DNA of 64,000 nucleotides from assembly GCF_029690045.1 (NCBI RefSeq), contig NZ_CP121464.1, positions 5,332,001-5,396,000 of the forward strand. The letters run 5' to 3'. The notes under the pieces are model-generated. The model ran no database searches. It worked only from the letters and a program-made list of their open reading frames with translations, and was not told the DNA's origin. A program made the position numbers and the translations under genes. This DNA comes from Janthinobacterium rivuli (GTDB lineage Bacteria; Pseudomonadota; Gammaproteobacteria; Burkholderiales; Burkholderiaceae_D). The number at the start of each line of letters is the position of its first letter. Position 1 is the stretch's first letter. Below, piece after piece: positions 45,377-54,295 of this stretch.

Positions 45377-45620
45377 GACGACTCCTGTAAAACAAGTGGA
45401 AGACATTGAGTTCAGGGCCCTGACTCCCCGTCGCTGCAACTTGCATGGAATGCAACGACAGGCAAATGATAGCGCCTGAAAATGGCCGGGCCGGGCATCT
45501 TGGTTTTTGTTTTTTTACCATGAACTGACATAAAGACGAGCTAGCGCAGCATGGCCGCCCGGGGAAGGCGCGACAATCATCGGCAGGCGCCACGACCAGC
45601 TGGGCGCGACGGGAGGCAGC

Positions 45621-46295
45621 ATGGGCATCAAGGATTGGCCGGCCGGCGAACGGCCGCGCGAACGCCTGATCGAGGACGGCGCGCAGTCGCTGTCGGACGC
45701 GGAATTGCTGGCCGTCTTCCTGCGCACGGGCGTGCGCGGCAAGAGCGCCGTGGAACTGGCGCGCGACACGGTCGAGCACTTCGGTTCGCTGCGCGGCCTG
45801 TTTGGCGCCAGCCTCGTGAGTTTTTCCGCCGTGCACGGCATGGGCAGCGCCAAGTTCGCCCAGCTGCAAGCGGTGCTGGAACTGGCGCGGCGCGCCATCA
45901 TCGAAGACTTGCAAGCGGGGCAAGCCCTCAATTCGCCGCACGCCGTCAAAGACTATTTGCGCTTGACCTTGGGCCACCTGGCGCATGAAGCATTCCACGT
46001 GTTGTTTTTGGACGTCAAGAACCGCCTGATCACCAGCCAGGAAATGTTTCGCGGCACCCTCACCCACACCAGCGTGTATCCCCGCGAAGTCGTCAAGCAG
46101 GCTCTGCTGCACAACGCGGCCAGCGTCATGCTGGCGCACAACCACCCGTCCGGCACGCCGGAACCGAGCGAATCGGATCTGCTGCTCACGCGCGCGCTGG
46201 TGCAAGCGTTGTCGCTGGTGGACGTGCGCATCCTCGACCATTTCGTCGTGGCCGGGCGGCAAGTGCATTCGTTCGCGGAACATGGCCAGATCTAG
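45621..46295 (+). CDS. radC: RadC family JAMM-domain protein
   Basis: The 224-residue protein has an N-terminal helix-hairpin-helix region (about 5-75) and a C-terminal JAB/MPN domain with the metal-binding motif [15 protein letters not shown]. RadC was once linked to DNA repair, but its activity remains unclear. GGGAGG precedes the start. In many betaproteobacteria it neighbours fkpB/ispH and rpmBG, as it does here apart from the inserted gene. Confidence 0.94.
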   Translation: MGIKDWPAGERPRERLIEDGAQSLSDAELLAVFLRTGVRGKSAVELARDTVEHFGSLRGLFGASLVSFSAVHGMGSAKFAQLQAVLELARRAIIEDLQAGQALNSPHAVKDYLRLTLGHLAHEAFHVLFLDVKNRLITSQEMFRGTLTHTSVYPREVVKQALLHNAASVMLAHNHPSGTPEPSESDLLLTRALVQALSLVDVRILDHFVVAGRQVHSFAEHGQI

Positions 46296-46380
46296 CGGAT
46301 CTCGCCCGACCCTGCTCAATTAGCAGTTAACCATGTGTAAACAAGGACATACGTGACAGCCCCAAGACGCTTATCTAACA

Positions 46381-46398
46381 GTAAACAGCGCTGTTTAC
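46381..46398. promoter_or_regulatory. Perfect 18-bp palindrome, orphan operator candidate
   Basis: GTAAACAGCGCTGTTTAC is its own reverse complement, about 85 bases after radC and 100 upstream of the rpmB promoter. A related half-site TGTAAACA occurs at about 46334. A dimeric repressor is likely to bind; its identity cannot be read from the window. Confidence 0.55.
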
Positions 46399-46483
46399 CA
46401 GTGCTTTCCCCTATGGCGAAGGGTAAAAGTCAAATTGTTAAATTATTTCAATACAACATGACACAATTGTTTTTCGCAAGTCA

Positions 46484-46512
46484 TTGATAAATCGGCTTAT
46501 TTTGGATATACT
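46484..46512 (+). promoter_or_regulatory. rpmB promoter
   Basis: TTGATA (46484-46489) and TATACT (46507-46512) are 17 bases apart, 39 bases ahead of the rpmB start. This is a good sigma-70 promoter for the ribosomal-protein pair. Confidence 0.8.
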
Positions 46513-46551
46513 CTCGTTTTTCCAATTTGGAATATCTTTAAGGAGTGCGCC

Positions 46552-46788
46552 ATGGCACGTGTTTGCCAAGTCACTGGGAAGAAGCCGATGGTCGGCAACA
46601 ATGTTTCCCATGCAAACAACAAAACCAAACGTCGTTTTTTGCCTAACTTGCAGAATCGTCGTATTTTTGTTGAATCTGAAAACCGCTGGGTCTCCCTGCG
46701 TTTGTCCAACGCCGGTCTGCGCGTCATCGATAAAGTCGGCATCGACGCCGTATTGGTCGATATGCGCGCTCGTGGCGAAAAAGTCTAA
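46552..46788 (+). CDS. rpmB: Ribosomal protein bL28
   Basis: The 78-residue protein has the bL28 opening [20 protein letters not shown] and the conserved core [12 protein letters not shown]. It belongs to the large ribosomal subunit. AAGGAG precedes the start. It is followed by rpmG after 22 bases, the usual pair. Confidence 0.98.
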   Translation: MARVCQVTGKKPMVGNNVSHANNKTKRRFLPNLQNRRIFVESENRWVSLRLSNAGLRVIDKVGIDAVLVDMRARGEKV

Positions 46789-46810
46789 TTAGCAGAATAA
46801 GGGAGCTATC

Positions 46811-46978
46811 ATGGCAAAATCAGGCCGCGACAAAATCAAGTTAGAATCGACCGCCGGTACGGGTCACTTCTACACGACTACCAAAAACAAGCGTACGACG
46901 CCTGCGAAAATGGAGATCATGAAATTTGATCCTAAAGCACGCAAGCACGTCACGTACAAAGAAACCAAAATCAAGTAA
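46811..46978 (+). CDS. rpmG: Ribosomal protein bL33
   Basis: The 55-residue protein begins [20 protein letters not shown] and ends [11 protein letters not shown], the standard bL33 sequence. The CxxC zinc motifs seen in some bL33 forms are absent, so this is the zinc-independent form. AAGGGAG precedes it. A strong terminator follows. Confidence 0.98.
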   Translation: MAKSGRDKIKLESTAGTGHFYTTTKNKRTTPAKMEIMKFDPKARKHVTYKETKIK

Positions 46979-47000
46979 TTGATCTTGTGTTCTGTAAAAA

Positions 47001-47028
47001 GAGCCGCTCCGATGAGCGGTTTTTTTTC
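47001..47028 (+). terminator. rpmBG terminator
   Basis: CCGCTC and GAGCGG form a stem with a CGAT loop, followed by eight Ts, about 25 bases after the rpmG stop. Confidence 0.93.
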
Positions 47029-47069
47029 GCCCTGATTTTCAGCCGGCCCCCTCCCCTTTTGCAGGGACG

Positions 47070-47097
47070 AAAAAAAGGCCCTGGAATCCAGGGCCTT
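47070..47097 (-). terminator. Terminator of the desaturase gene
   Basis: On the minus strand AAGGCCCTGG/CCAGGGCCTT forms a 10-bp stem with a three-base loop, followed by seven Ts, just after the desaturase stop. Confidence 0.93.
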
Positions 47098-47117
47098 GAT
47101 ATAGCACAACAGTCTAC

Positions 47118-48326
47118 TTAGGCATAGCTGCGCAGGCGCAAGGAGAAATCCTGCAGCGACTTGATGCCCGACGCTTCGGCGCGCGTGCACCAGTCTTGCA
47201 GCTTTTGCAGCAACTGTTCACGCGTAAAGTGCGAGCGTTCCCAGATGGCGCCCAGCTCCACGCGCATGTGGTGCATGGTTTCCAGTGCTTTGCTGTGCTG
47301 GAACAGTTCCGACAACTGCTCGTGATGCGCATCGGCCAGCTTGCCCGGTTCGCGCTGCATCAGCTTGCGCGACGATTTCAGAAAACGTTTTTCCAGCTCA
47401 GCCTTGTGCTTCAGGTGTTCCAGCTCTTCTTTCCAGGCATGCTTGATCGATTTCGCATACTTGGCCATCACGTCGTAGCGGTTGGCGATGACGGACTGCA
47501 AGGTCTCGAAGTCCGCTTCCAGCTTGCCGTGCGAGAACTTCGGTTCTGGCGCCAGCTTTTTCACCTTGGCCAGGCCCAGCATTTCCAGCGCGCGGATGTA
47601 CGCCCAGCCGATATCGATTTCATACCATTTCGACGACAGCTTGGCCGACGTGGCATATGTATGGTGGTTGTTGTGCAACTCTTCGCCGCCAATCAAGATG
47701 CCGAAGGGAATGATGTTGGTGGCCGCGTCGGCGCAATCGTAGTTGCGGTAGCCCCAGTAGTGGCCGATGCCGTTGATGATGCCGGCCGCCGTGATCGGGA
47801 TCCACATCATTTGCACGGCCCACACGGAAATGCCGATCACGCCGAACAACACGAAATTGATGACGAACAGCGATACCACGCCCAGCCAGCTGTACTTCGT
47901 GTACAGGTTGCGCTCGATCCAATCCGTCGGCGTGCCGTGGCCGTACTTGGCCATGGTTTCCATGTTCTTCGATTCAGCGCGGTACAACTCGGCGCCTTCC
48001 CAGAACACTTTCTTGATGCCGCGCGTCACGGGGCTGTGCGGATCTTCTTCCGTATCGCACTTGGCATGGTGCTTGCGGTGGATGGCGGCCCACTCCTTGG
48101 TGACCTGGCCCGTCGTCAGCCACAGCCAGAAACGGAAGAAATGACTAGGGATGGCGTGCAATTCCAGCGCCCGATGGGCCTGGTGGCGGTGCAGATAAAT
48201 CGTGACGCTGGCGATCGTGATATGCGTGACCACCATGGTGTACAGGAAAACTTGCCATGCGGACAGATCGGTAACGCCAGTTGCCATGAACTGCAAAACG
48301 TCGTGTAAAACGGAACTCAATGTCAT
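47118..48326 (-). CDS. Fatty acid desaturase (delta-9 type)
   Basis: The 402-residue membrane di-iron enzyme has the three histidine boxes of acyl desaturases: H46-R-H-Q-A-H, H83-RKHH and, near 220, HNNHH. Several membrane helices surround them. It introduces a double bond in acyl chains, useful for membrane fluidity in the cold. The C-terminal third (about 285-402) is a long charged helical extension, longer than in minimal desaturases. The ATG at 48326 has GGAG upstream. Confidence 0.92.
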   Translation of the reverse strand: MTLSSVLHDVLQFMATGVTDLSAWQVFLYTMVVTHITIASVTIYLHRHQAHRALELHAIPSHFFRFWLWLTTGQVTKEWAAIHRKHHAKCDTEEDPHSPVTRGIKKVFWEGAELYRAESKNMETMAKYGHGTPTDWIERNLYTKYSWLGVVSLFVINFVLFGVIGISVWAVQMMWIPITAAGIINGIGHYWGYRNYDCADAATNIIPFGILIGGEELHNNHHTYATSAKLSSKWYEIDIGWAYIRALEMLGLAKVKKLAPEPKFSHGKLEADFETLQSVIANRYDVMAKYAKSIKHAWKEELEHLKHKAELEKRFLKSSRKLMQREPGKLADAHHEQLSELFQHSKALETMHHMRVELGAIWERSHFTREQLLQKLQDWCTRAEASGIKSLQDFSLRLRSYA

Positions 48327-48459
48327 TACTACTACTCCAAGTGGACAGGGCGTGCGCACGGTCGCTCCAGTGACTCTGGAGGTCCGGCAGAGTTAATTTT
48401 AGGCGTGATTGTACGCCCTAATGGGTATTCTCAGGCAAAATCGGAGGCACGCAGCGAGG

Positions 48460-49818
48460 TTAAGGCTGGGTGCCGGATGGGGCGGACTCACCCTCTGCCG
48501 CGCCCGCGAGCGGGGCAGGAGGCGTACCAACAATACGCAATTCGCGTTGCGGAAACGGTACAGTGACCTTATGTTCCTGCAAGGTGCGCCAGATGGCGCG
48601 GTTCACATTCGACTTCACGCCGCCGGTGCCGTTTTCCGGGTCCGCGATCCAGAAGCCGATCTGCACATCAAGGCCGTCGGCGCCGAAACGCACGAGGGTG
48701 GCCGATGGCGGATTGCTTTGCGACACACGCGGCACCTTGGCCGTCGCCGCTTCCAGCAAGGGGAAGATGACGTCCAAGTCCGTTTCATAGCCCACCGATA
48801 CGGCCGTCGACAGCCAGACCATGCGGTTGCTCAGCGACATGTTCTGCACGCCGCCGGAAATCAGCATTTCATTCGGCACGATGGATTCAACGCCATCGCC
48901 ACCCAATAACACAGTATAGCGCGTATTGATTTGCGTGACCTTGCCCGTAAATTGACCCACCGTAATCATGTCGCCGATGGTGAGGCTGCGGTCGAGCAGG
49001 ATGATGAAGCCGGAGACGAAGTTCGCGGCGATCTTTTGCAAGCCAAAACCGAGCGCCACGCCGAAGGCGCCGCCAAACACGGACAGCACCGTCAGGTCGA
49101 TGCCCACCAGCGACAGGCTGACCAGCACGGAAACAAGAATCAGCACGGCGCGGCCCATGCGCGACATCACCACGCGCAAGGAAGTGTGCAGGCCCTGCAT
49201 TTTCATCAGGCGCTCGTCGAGCGAGGTGCCGGCCCACATGGCCAGCACCAGCAGCACGGCCACAGAAATAGCGGCTTGCAAGATGGCAGCCACCGATACT
49301 TTATTGCGTCCCAGCGGAACGACGATGCTTTCCAGGAAGGTATGCAGTTCCGGCCACAAACCCGTGATGTACAGCGCCATGCCGGCCCACACCACCACCG
49401 TGAAGATCTTTTCCAGCAGCAGCATGGTCGGGCTGATGTCGCCATGGCGGGCAAAAATGCGGCGCAGCACATAAAAGCCGAAGCGCACCAGCGCCATCGA
49501 GGTGCACAGGGGAATGGCGATGCTCAGCAGATTGACCGACTGGAACTTGGCCAGGAAATGCTGCGCAATACCCAGCAGCATGGCCGCCAGCACGGGCGTC
49601 AGGATGCGGATGAAACTATCCGTGCGCTGCAGGGTTTCCGGCGTGGCCGGCGTGGCGGCCGCTTCCGCCCGCTGGTGCAGGAACACCCGCAACTGCCGCA
49701 CCAGCAGCCAGCTCAGCGCCAGGCAGCCGACGATGACCAGCGCCTGCCACAGGATGGCCGGTTGGCGGAAATCATTGACAAAATCAGTGATCAGGTTGAG
49801 CAGCGGGGTTTCATTCAT
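48460..49818 (-). CDS. MscS-family mechanosensitive channel
   Basis: The 452-residue protein has about six membrane segments before the conserved MscS core. The pore helix region GGAFGVALGFGLQKIAANFVSGFIILLD is clear, followed by the beta domain (ITVGQFTGKVTQINTRYTVL) and the cytoplasmic domain. It is longer than E. coli MscS (286 aa), with extra N-terminal helices like YbdG/YnaI-type members. It releases solutes on osmotic downshock. Confidence 0.93.
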   Translation of the reverse strand: MNETPLLNLITDFVNDFRQPAILWQALVIVGCLALSWLLVRQLRVFLHQRAEAAATPATPETLQRTDSFIRILTPVLAAMLLGIAQHFLAKFQSVNLLSIAIPLCTSMALVRFGFYVLRRIFARHGDISPTMLLLEKIFTVVVWAGMALYITGLWPELHTFLESIVVPLGRNKVSVAAILQAAISVAVLLVLAMWAGTSLDERLMKMQGLHTSLRVVMSRMGRAVLILVSVLVSLSLVGIDLTVLSVFGGAFGVALGFGLQKIAANFVSGFIILLDRSLTIGDMITVGQFTGKVTQINTRYTVLLGGDGVESIVPNEMLISGGVQNMSLSNRMVWLSTAVSVGYETDLDVIFPLLEAATAKVPRVSQSNPPSATLVRFGADGLDVQIGFWIADPENGTGGVKSNVNRAIWRTLQEHKVTVPFPQRELRIVGTPPAPLAGAAEGESAPSGTQP

Positions 49819-49943
49819 GGCGGATGGAGTCTGGAAGATGGTGCGGGGAAATAACCGGGCGGGGTGCCCACAGCGTGCGCCAGACTGGCTGGCGCAAGTG
49901 CTTGGCCACCGCTGCTATGCTGCAGCGGCGGCCCGTGACCAAC

Positions 49944-51263
49944 TTATTCGGCTTGCTCAGCGTCAACGTCGTCGGCCGGCTTTTCATCGGCGTAGACTTT
50001 TTTCGGCATGACCTTGCGCTCGAACACGGCGGCGAAGAAGCCGTCGGTCTGGTGCAGGTGCGGCAACAATTTCAGGTAGTCGCCCATTTCCAGCTCAATC
50101 TTCTGTTCAGCCAGTACCTTGCTCATCGGCACCAGGGTGAAGTCAGGGTTCGCCGCCAGGAATTGCTCGGCGATAAAATCGTTTTCTTCGTTCAGGAAGC
50201 TGCAGGTGGCGTACACCAGGCGGCCGCCGCCTTTGACGAGGCGCGCCGCGCCGGCCAGGATGGCTGCCTGCTTGGCTTGCAGTTCGACGATGGAGTTCGG
50301 CTGCTGGCGCCATTTCACGTCCGGATTGCGGCGCAGGGTGCCCAGGCCGCTACATGGCGCATCGACCAGCACGCGGTCGATCTTGCCGGCCAGGCGCTTG
50401 ATCTTGGCATCGCGCTCATGCGCGATCTGTACCGGATGCACGTTCGACAGGCCGCTGCGGGCCATGCGCGGCTTCAGCTTGGCCAGACGCTTTTCCGACA
50501 CGTCGAATGCGTACAAACGGCCCGTGTTGCGCATCAGTGCGCCCAATGCGAGCGTCTTGCCGCCCGCGCCCGCACAGAAATCGACCACCATCTCGCCGCG
50601 CTTGGCGCCGACGATTTGCGACAGGATCTGGCTGCCTTCATCTTGCACTTCGATGGCGCCACTCTGGAACAATGGCAGGTTTTGCAACGATGGCTTCTTG
50701 ATCACACGCAAGCCCAGCGGCGCAAACGGCGTTGGCGTGCTGAGGATAGGCGCTTCGGCCAGGGCCAGCATCACGTCGTCACGCGTGGCCTTGAGCGAGT
50801 TCACGCGCAAGTCCAGCGGCGCCGGCGCGTTCAGCGCATCGGCCAGCTTCATGGTTTCCGCTTCGCCGAACTGGGCGATCAGCTTGTCGAACAGCCAGGT
50901 CGGCATGTTGGCGCGCATGTTCGACGGCATCAGGCTGCGGTCGATCTGCGTGATGCGTTCCAGCCATTCCACTTCTTCTTCCGTCAGGCCGCCCAGGGAG
51001 TCCGCACCGACGGCTTCGGCCAGGCCGAGGATGGTCAGGCGGCGCATGGTCGGGCCGCTGCCCGCTTCGGCGAAATCCGTGAAGAACGATTTGTTGCGCA
51101 GCACGGCATAAATGCCTTCGGCGATGGCGCCGCGTTCGCGCGAACCGAGGCGCGGATGGTCGCGGAAATAGCGCGACAGGGTGGTGTCGGCCGGAGCCGT
51201 GAAACGTAAAATTTCGCGCAATACTTCTTCAGCATTGGCAAGTATCGCTGGTGGCAATCTCAT
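49944..51263 (-). CDS. RsmB/NOP-family RNA m5C methyltransferase
   Basis: The 439-residue protein has a NusB-like N-terminal domain (about 1-140) and an SAM-dependent methyltransferase domain (about 215-420). FCAGAGGKTLALGA binds SAM, DAPCSGLGTLRRNPDVKW holds the first catalytic cysteine and YATCSFLNEEND the second. E. coli RsmB methylates C967 of 16S rRNA; this or a related paralogue is likely. It follows purN by 21 bases and is probably co-transcribed. Confidence 0.92.
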   Translation of the reverse strand: MRLPPAILANAEEVLREILRFTAPADTTLSRYFRDHPRLGSRERGAIAEGIYAVLRNKSFFTDFAEAGSGPTMRRLTILGLAEAVGADSLGGLTEEEVEWLERITQIDRSLMPSNMRANMPTWLFDKLIAQFGEAETMKLADALNAPAPLDLRVNSLKATRDDVMLALAEAPILSTPTPFAPLGLRVIKKPSLQNLPLFQSGAIEVQDEGSQILSQIVGAKRGEMVVDFCAGAGGKTLALGALMRNTGRLYAFDVSEKRLAKLKPRMARSGLSNVHPVQIAHERDAKIKRLAGKIDRVLVDAPCSGLGTLRRNPDVKWRQQPNSIVELQAKQAAILAGAARLVKGGGRLVYATCSFLNEENDFIAEQFLAANPDFTLVPMSKVLAEQKIELEMGDYLKLLPHLHQTDGFFAAVFERKVMPKKVYADEKPADDVDAEQAE

Positions 51264-51284
51264 TGTTATTCTTCCTGTAATATT

Positions 51285-51893
51285 TTATTGAGGGTCCACG
51301 CGGACCTCGCCATGCTCGACTGACAGTTTATCGTCAATGAACAGGCGGATGGCGCGCGGGTAAAGCAGATGTTCCTGTACCAGCACGCGCGCCGATAAGC
51401 TGTCTTCTGTGTCACCTGGCAAGACGGGGACTTTCGCGCTCGCCACGGCCGGGCCATGGTCAAGCTCGGCAGTCACGAAATGCACGGTCGCGCCGTGTTC
51501 CGTTACGCCCGCCTCGAGCGCCTGGCGGTGCGTCGCCATGCCCGGGAACAGCGGCAGCAGCGACGGGTGGATATTGAGCATGCGCCCCGCGTAATGCTCG
51601 ACGAAAGGCGGCGTCAGGATGCGCATGAAACCGGCCAGCACGACCAGGTCGGGGGCAAAGCCGTCGATCACGGCTTGCAGCGCCGCATCAAACTGTTCGC
51701 GGCTGGCATAATCCTTGTTGGCAACGACTGCCGTCGCTATCCCATGTTCCGCGGCAAAAACCAATCCCTGGGCATCGGCCCGGTTACTGATGACGGCGGC
51801 AATACGGGCTGGCCATTGCTCGGCTTGCGCCGCGCGTACGACCGCTTCCATGTTGCTGCCGCGTCCGGAAATGAGGATAACGATATTTTTCAT
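51285..51893 (-). CDS. purN: Phosphoribosylglycinamide formyltransferase 1
   Basis: The 202-residue enzyme adds a formyl group from formyl-THF to GAR in purine synthesis. It begins MKNIVILISGRGSNMEAV, the usual PurN opening, and has the catalytic segments MLNIHPSLLPLFPG and HFVTAELDHGP. The frame continues upstream, but a promoter at 51901-51929 would start transcription at this ATG, supporting 51893 as the start with a leaderless message. Confidence 0.95.
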   Translation of the reverse strand: MKNIVILISGRGSNMEAVVRAAQAEQWPARIAAVISNRADAQGLVFAAEHGIATAVVANKDYASREQFDAALQAVIDGFAPDLVVLAGFMRILTPPFVEHYAGRMLNIHPSLLPLFPGMATHRQALEAGVTEHGATVHFVTAELDHGPAVASAKVPVLPGDTEDSLSARVLVQEHLLYPRAIRLFIDDKLSVEHGEVRVDPQ

Positions 51894-51900
51894 AGCGCGC

Positions 51901-51929
51901 ATTGTACCCGCTATGGCGATGCGAACCAA
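51901..51929 (-). promoter_or_regulatory. purN promoter, probable leaderless start
   Basis: On the minus strand TTGGTT (51924-51929) and TACAAT (51901-51906) are 17 bases apart. The -10 box ends seven bases before the ATG, so transcription should begin at or within a base or two of the start codon. Confidence 0.65.
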
Positions 51930-52049
51930 GAAAGGCCGGCGATATTGTTGCGCCGCAACATGATCGCACAACAGGCGCTTTCGCCGGACGATGCTGCCTG
52001 CCAAGCCGGAAAAAGGCTGATTTTACGCTATCACAACGTGAGTAAGTGT

Positions 52050-52448
52050 TTACTCGAACGAATAGAAGACGCGGAACGGGACTTTCTTCTCGGCCCAGTA
52101 GTCGGCCGCATCGCGGAACACGTCGAGCAGGATCTCGCGCGCTTCCTTGTCGAATTTTTGCGTATTTGGCAATTGCTCAAGCACCACCAGGAAACCCGTC
52201 TGCGTGCCGGCCTTGAACATGGTGTCCGTCAGGCACAGGCGCAGGGCATCGAAATTCTTCGCCAGGTTTTTCGGAAACAGGAATGCTTCTGCAATAATGC
52301 CGATGACTTGTTGTTTGGTCTGTCCAGCGTTGCAATGCGCATATAAAAAGTGCTGCCCGAGACGGATCGCCTCGTCTTGTAATTCGGTCACGCGAAAGGC
52401 ACGGATGGACTGGACAAGGTTGGGCGGCACGGTTAGTAACAAACTCAT
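52050..52448 (-). CDS. Barstar-like protein
   Basis: The 132-residue protein resembles barstar, the inhibitor of the RNase barnase. The conserved stretch FPKNLAKNFDALRLCLTD (58-75) aligns with the barstar helix that blocks barnase. D67 matches barstar D35, but the position of the key D39 is L71, and the W38 position is R70. C-terminal EILLDVFRDAADYWAE also fits. No RNase gene is nearby. It may inhibit another enzyme or have a different role. It is upstream of purN in the opposite order and apparently a separate unit. Confidence 0.75.
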   Translation of the reverse strand: MSLLLTVPPNLVQSIRAFRVTELQDEAIRLGQHFLYAHCNAGQTKQQVIGIIAEAFLFPKNLAKNFDALRLCLTDTMFKAGTQTGFLVVLEQLPNTQKFDKEAREILLDVFRDAADYWAEKKVPFRVFYSFE

Positions 52449-52849
52449 TTTTCCCTCAAATCGACCTGTTATGTATGGATTTTTTCTAGCTGCTCTTCTT
52501 ATTGCATCCCCGCACGCGGGTCAATGCGCACGCGGTGATTCGATCTGTATCAACTTTTATGCGATTCAGTGCGATTTTATATAAGCCATACGCGTATTAG
52601 GGTAACGTGTTGTCCTGCATGAATCAACCCGAATATGATGTCAAACGCAAGATTTGTTACAAACCGCTGGTTTCAAGTCACTTCAACATCTTGTATCGAT
52701 TGAAAGTGCATGTTACAGACTGTGGGGCAAGGGGCTTGGGCTGTTACATTTTGTTGCCATGCGAAACACTTGCCTTGGTCTGGCGGGATTACTATAGTCC
52801 CAAGTTGTAAAAAATACCCTGAAAGATTCTCTAGATAACGAGGTTACAA
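52449..52849. other. Long non-coding stretch before the glycine-zipper gene
   Basis: This 401-base region, AT-richer than its surroundings, contains the promoter at 52770-52798 and the presumed barstar-gene promoter. A 67-codon frame (52607-52810) has no ribosome site or protein-like character. I see no RNA structure I can name. Confidence 0.5.
52770..52798 (+). promoter_or_regulatory. Promoter of the glycine-zipper gene
   Basis: TTGCCT (52770-52775) and TATAGT (52793-52798) are 17 bases apart, about 50 bases before the start. The -10 region lies inside an imperfect GGGA/TCCC dyad. Confidence 0.7.
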
Positions 52850-53362
52850 ATGAACTTGCAAGCCAAATTGATGATGTCAGCCCTTTGTATCGGTGCATTG
52901 CCACTCGCCCAGGCCGCCGACTTTGAAGATTTCGGCAAGGTCGTGCGCGTCGTGCCGCAAGTGGAACAGATCAACCGTCCACGCCAGGAATGCCGCACGG
53001 AATACGTGCAAGTCCAGGCACCGCCGCAGCAGCGTAGCGCTGGCGGCTCCATCGTCGGCGGTATCGCCGGCGCCCTGCTCGGTAGCCAGGTCGGTGGCGG
53101 CAATGGCCGCACGGCCGCCGCCGCCGCTGGCGCGATTGCCGGCGCCGTCGTCGGCGACCGCGTCGACAATCAGAACAATTACCAGGGCGGCATGCAGGAA
53201 CAAGCCGTCAAGCAATGCCGCCAGGTCGACCACTGGGAATCGCGCAACAATGGCTACCAGGTCACCTACGACTACCGCGGCCGCAATTACACGAGCATCA
53301 TGTCCTACGATCCGGGCGAACGCATCCGTCTGCGCGTCTCGATTGAACCCGCTCAGCAATAA
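52850..53362 (+). CDS. Glycine-zipper 2TM domain envelope protein
   Basis: The 170-residue protein has a signal peptide (MSALCIGALPLAQAA end), then a glycine-zipper segment GGSIVGGIAGALLGSQVGGG and AGAIAGAVVGDRVDN (about 65-105), as in the Rickettsia 17-kDa antigen family. A C-terminal domain with CRQVDHWESRNNGYQVTYDY follows. Relatives are outer-membrane or periplasmic proteins, often lipoproteins; here no lipobox is seen. Exact function unknown. Confidence 0.87.
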   Translation: MNLQAKLMMSALCIGALPLAQAADFEDFGKVVRVVPQVEQINRPRQECRTEYVQVQAPPQQRSAGGSIVGGIAGALLGSQVGGGNGRTAAAAAGAIAGAVVGDRVDNQNNYQGGMQEQAVKQCRQVDHWESRNNGYQVTYDYRGRNYTSIMSYDPGERIRLRVSIEPAQQ

Positions 53363-53383
53363 GCGCAGCAACCGGCCCCTACC

Positions 53384-53412
53384 ATGCCAGCCCCAGTGGC
53401 TGGCATTTTTTA
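53384..53412 (+). terminator. Terminator after the glycine-zipper gene
   Basis: ATGCCAGCC pairs with GGCTGGCAT around a five-base loop and is followed by six Ts, about 20 bases after the stop. Confidence 0.92.
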
Positions 53413-53459
53413 TGGCGCCCCGGCACGGGCTATAATGCGGCACACTTTCAGGCCGCCTT

Positions 53460-54248
53460 ATGCTTATCAAACGAAAATCCATCGAACAAGTCGAATCCTC
53501 GCGCCCGGCGCGCAAGCCCCGCTATGCTCCTGTCACCCTGTCGGAAATGGATGGCGTGCGCTATCTGCATTTCGGCACGGAATGGGTACAGGGCGCCATG
53601 CGCATCCGCAAGCCGGACTGGCCGGAGCTCGAATACGCGCAGCAGATGATGGCGTGGATGCTGTGGATAGCGCAACCGCAGCGCCTCGCCCAACTGGGCC
53701 TGGGCACGGCCGCGCTGACCAAGTTCTGCTACCGCCAGTTTCCGCAGGCGCAGGTCGAGGCCATCGAACTGAACCCGTCCGTCATCACCATCTGCGAATC
53801 GATGTTCAAGCTGCCGCCCAACGACGAGCGCCTGCACGTGCGCGAGATGGATGCGCTCGATTACGTCAACGATGACGCCAACCATGGCACCCTGGACGCC
53901 CTGCAGGTGGACCTGTACGACGCCACGGCGCGCGGCCCGGTGCTCGACAGCGCCGATTTCTATACCGCCTGCTGCGCCTGCCTGGCGCCGCACGGCATCA
54001 TGACGGTCAACCTGTTTGGCGACCACCCCAGCTACGCAAAGAACATCAAGGCGATGAAGTTTGCGTTTGAACAGGTGATCTGCCTGCCGGAAGTGCATGA
54101 TGGGAACGTGGTGGCGATCGCTTTCAAGACGAAAGTGGCACTCGATGCCGAGGCGCAAGCTGCCTTGCTCGAGCGCGCCAAGCAGATCGTCGCCGAAACC
54201 AAGCTACCCGCCAAGTCCTGGGTCAAGGGCATCGTCAGCACCCTGTAA
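53460..54248 (+). CDS. Spermidine-synthase-like methyltransferase-fold protein
   Basis: The 262-residue protein matches the PABS fold of spermidine synthases. The nucleotide-binding region reads LAQLGLGTAALTKFCYRQFP and EAIELNPSVI. The following LQVDLYDATARGPVLDSADFY and LAPHGIMTVNLFGDHPSY continue the fold. The N-terminal substrate-gate strand region is shortened and no catalytic DD pair typical of SpeE is obvious, so the activity is uncertain. A TATAAT (53431-53436) lies 23 bases ahead of the start. Confidence 0.8.
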   Translation: MLIKRKSIEQVESSRPARKPRYAPVTLSEMDGVRYLHFGTEWVQGAMRIRKPDWPELEYAQQMMAWMLWIAQPQRLAQLGLGTAALTKFCYRQFPQAQVEAIELNPSVITICESMFKLPPNDERLHVREMDALDYVNDDANHGTLDALQVDLYDATARGPVLDSADFYTACCACLAPHGIMTVNLFGDHPSYAKNIKAMKFAFEQVICLPEVHDGNVVAIAFKTKVALDAEAQAALLERAKQIVAETKLPAKSWVKGIVSTL

Positions 54249-54295
54249 CCGCCGGTCTATCCAGGCAAGGCCGGCAGCCCAAAAAGGCGCCGGCC

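Noticed and set aside
51285..52448. Barstar-like gene and purN as a toxin-antitoxin pair
   Set aside because: purN is a purine-synthesis enzyme with intact motifs; no RNase toxin is present.
52607..52810. 67-codon gene before the glycine-zipper gene
   Set aside because: It has no ribosome site, odd composition and overlaps the promoter of the next gene.
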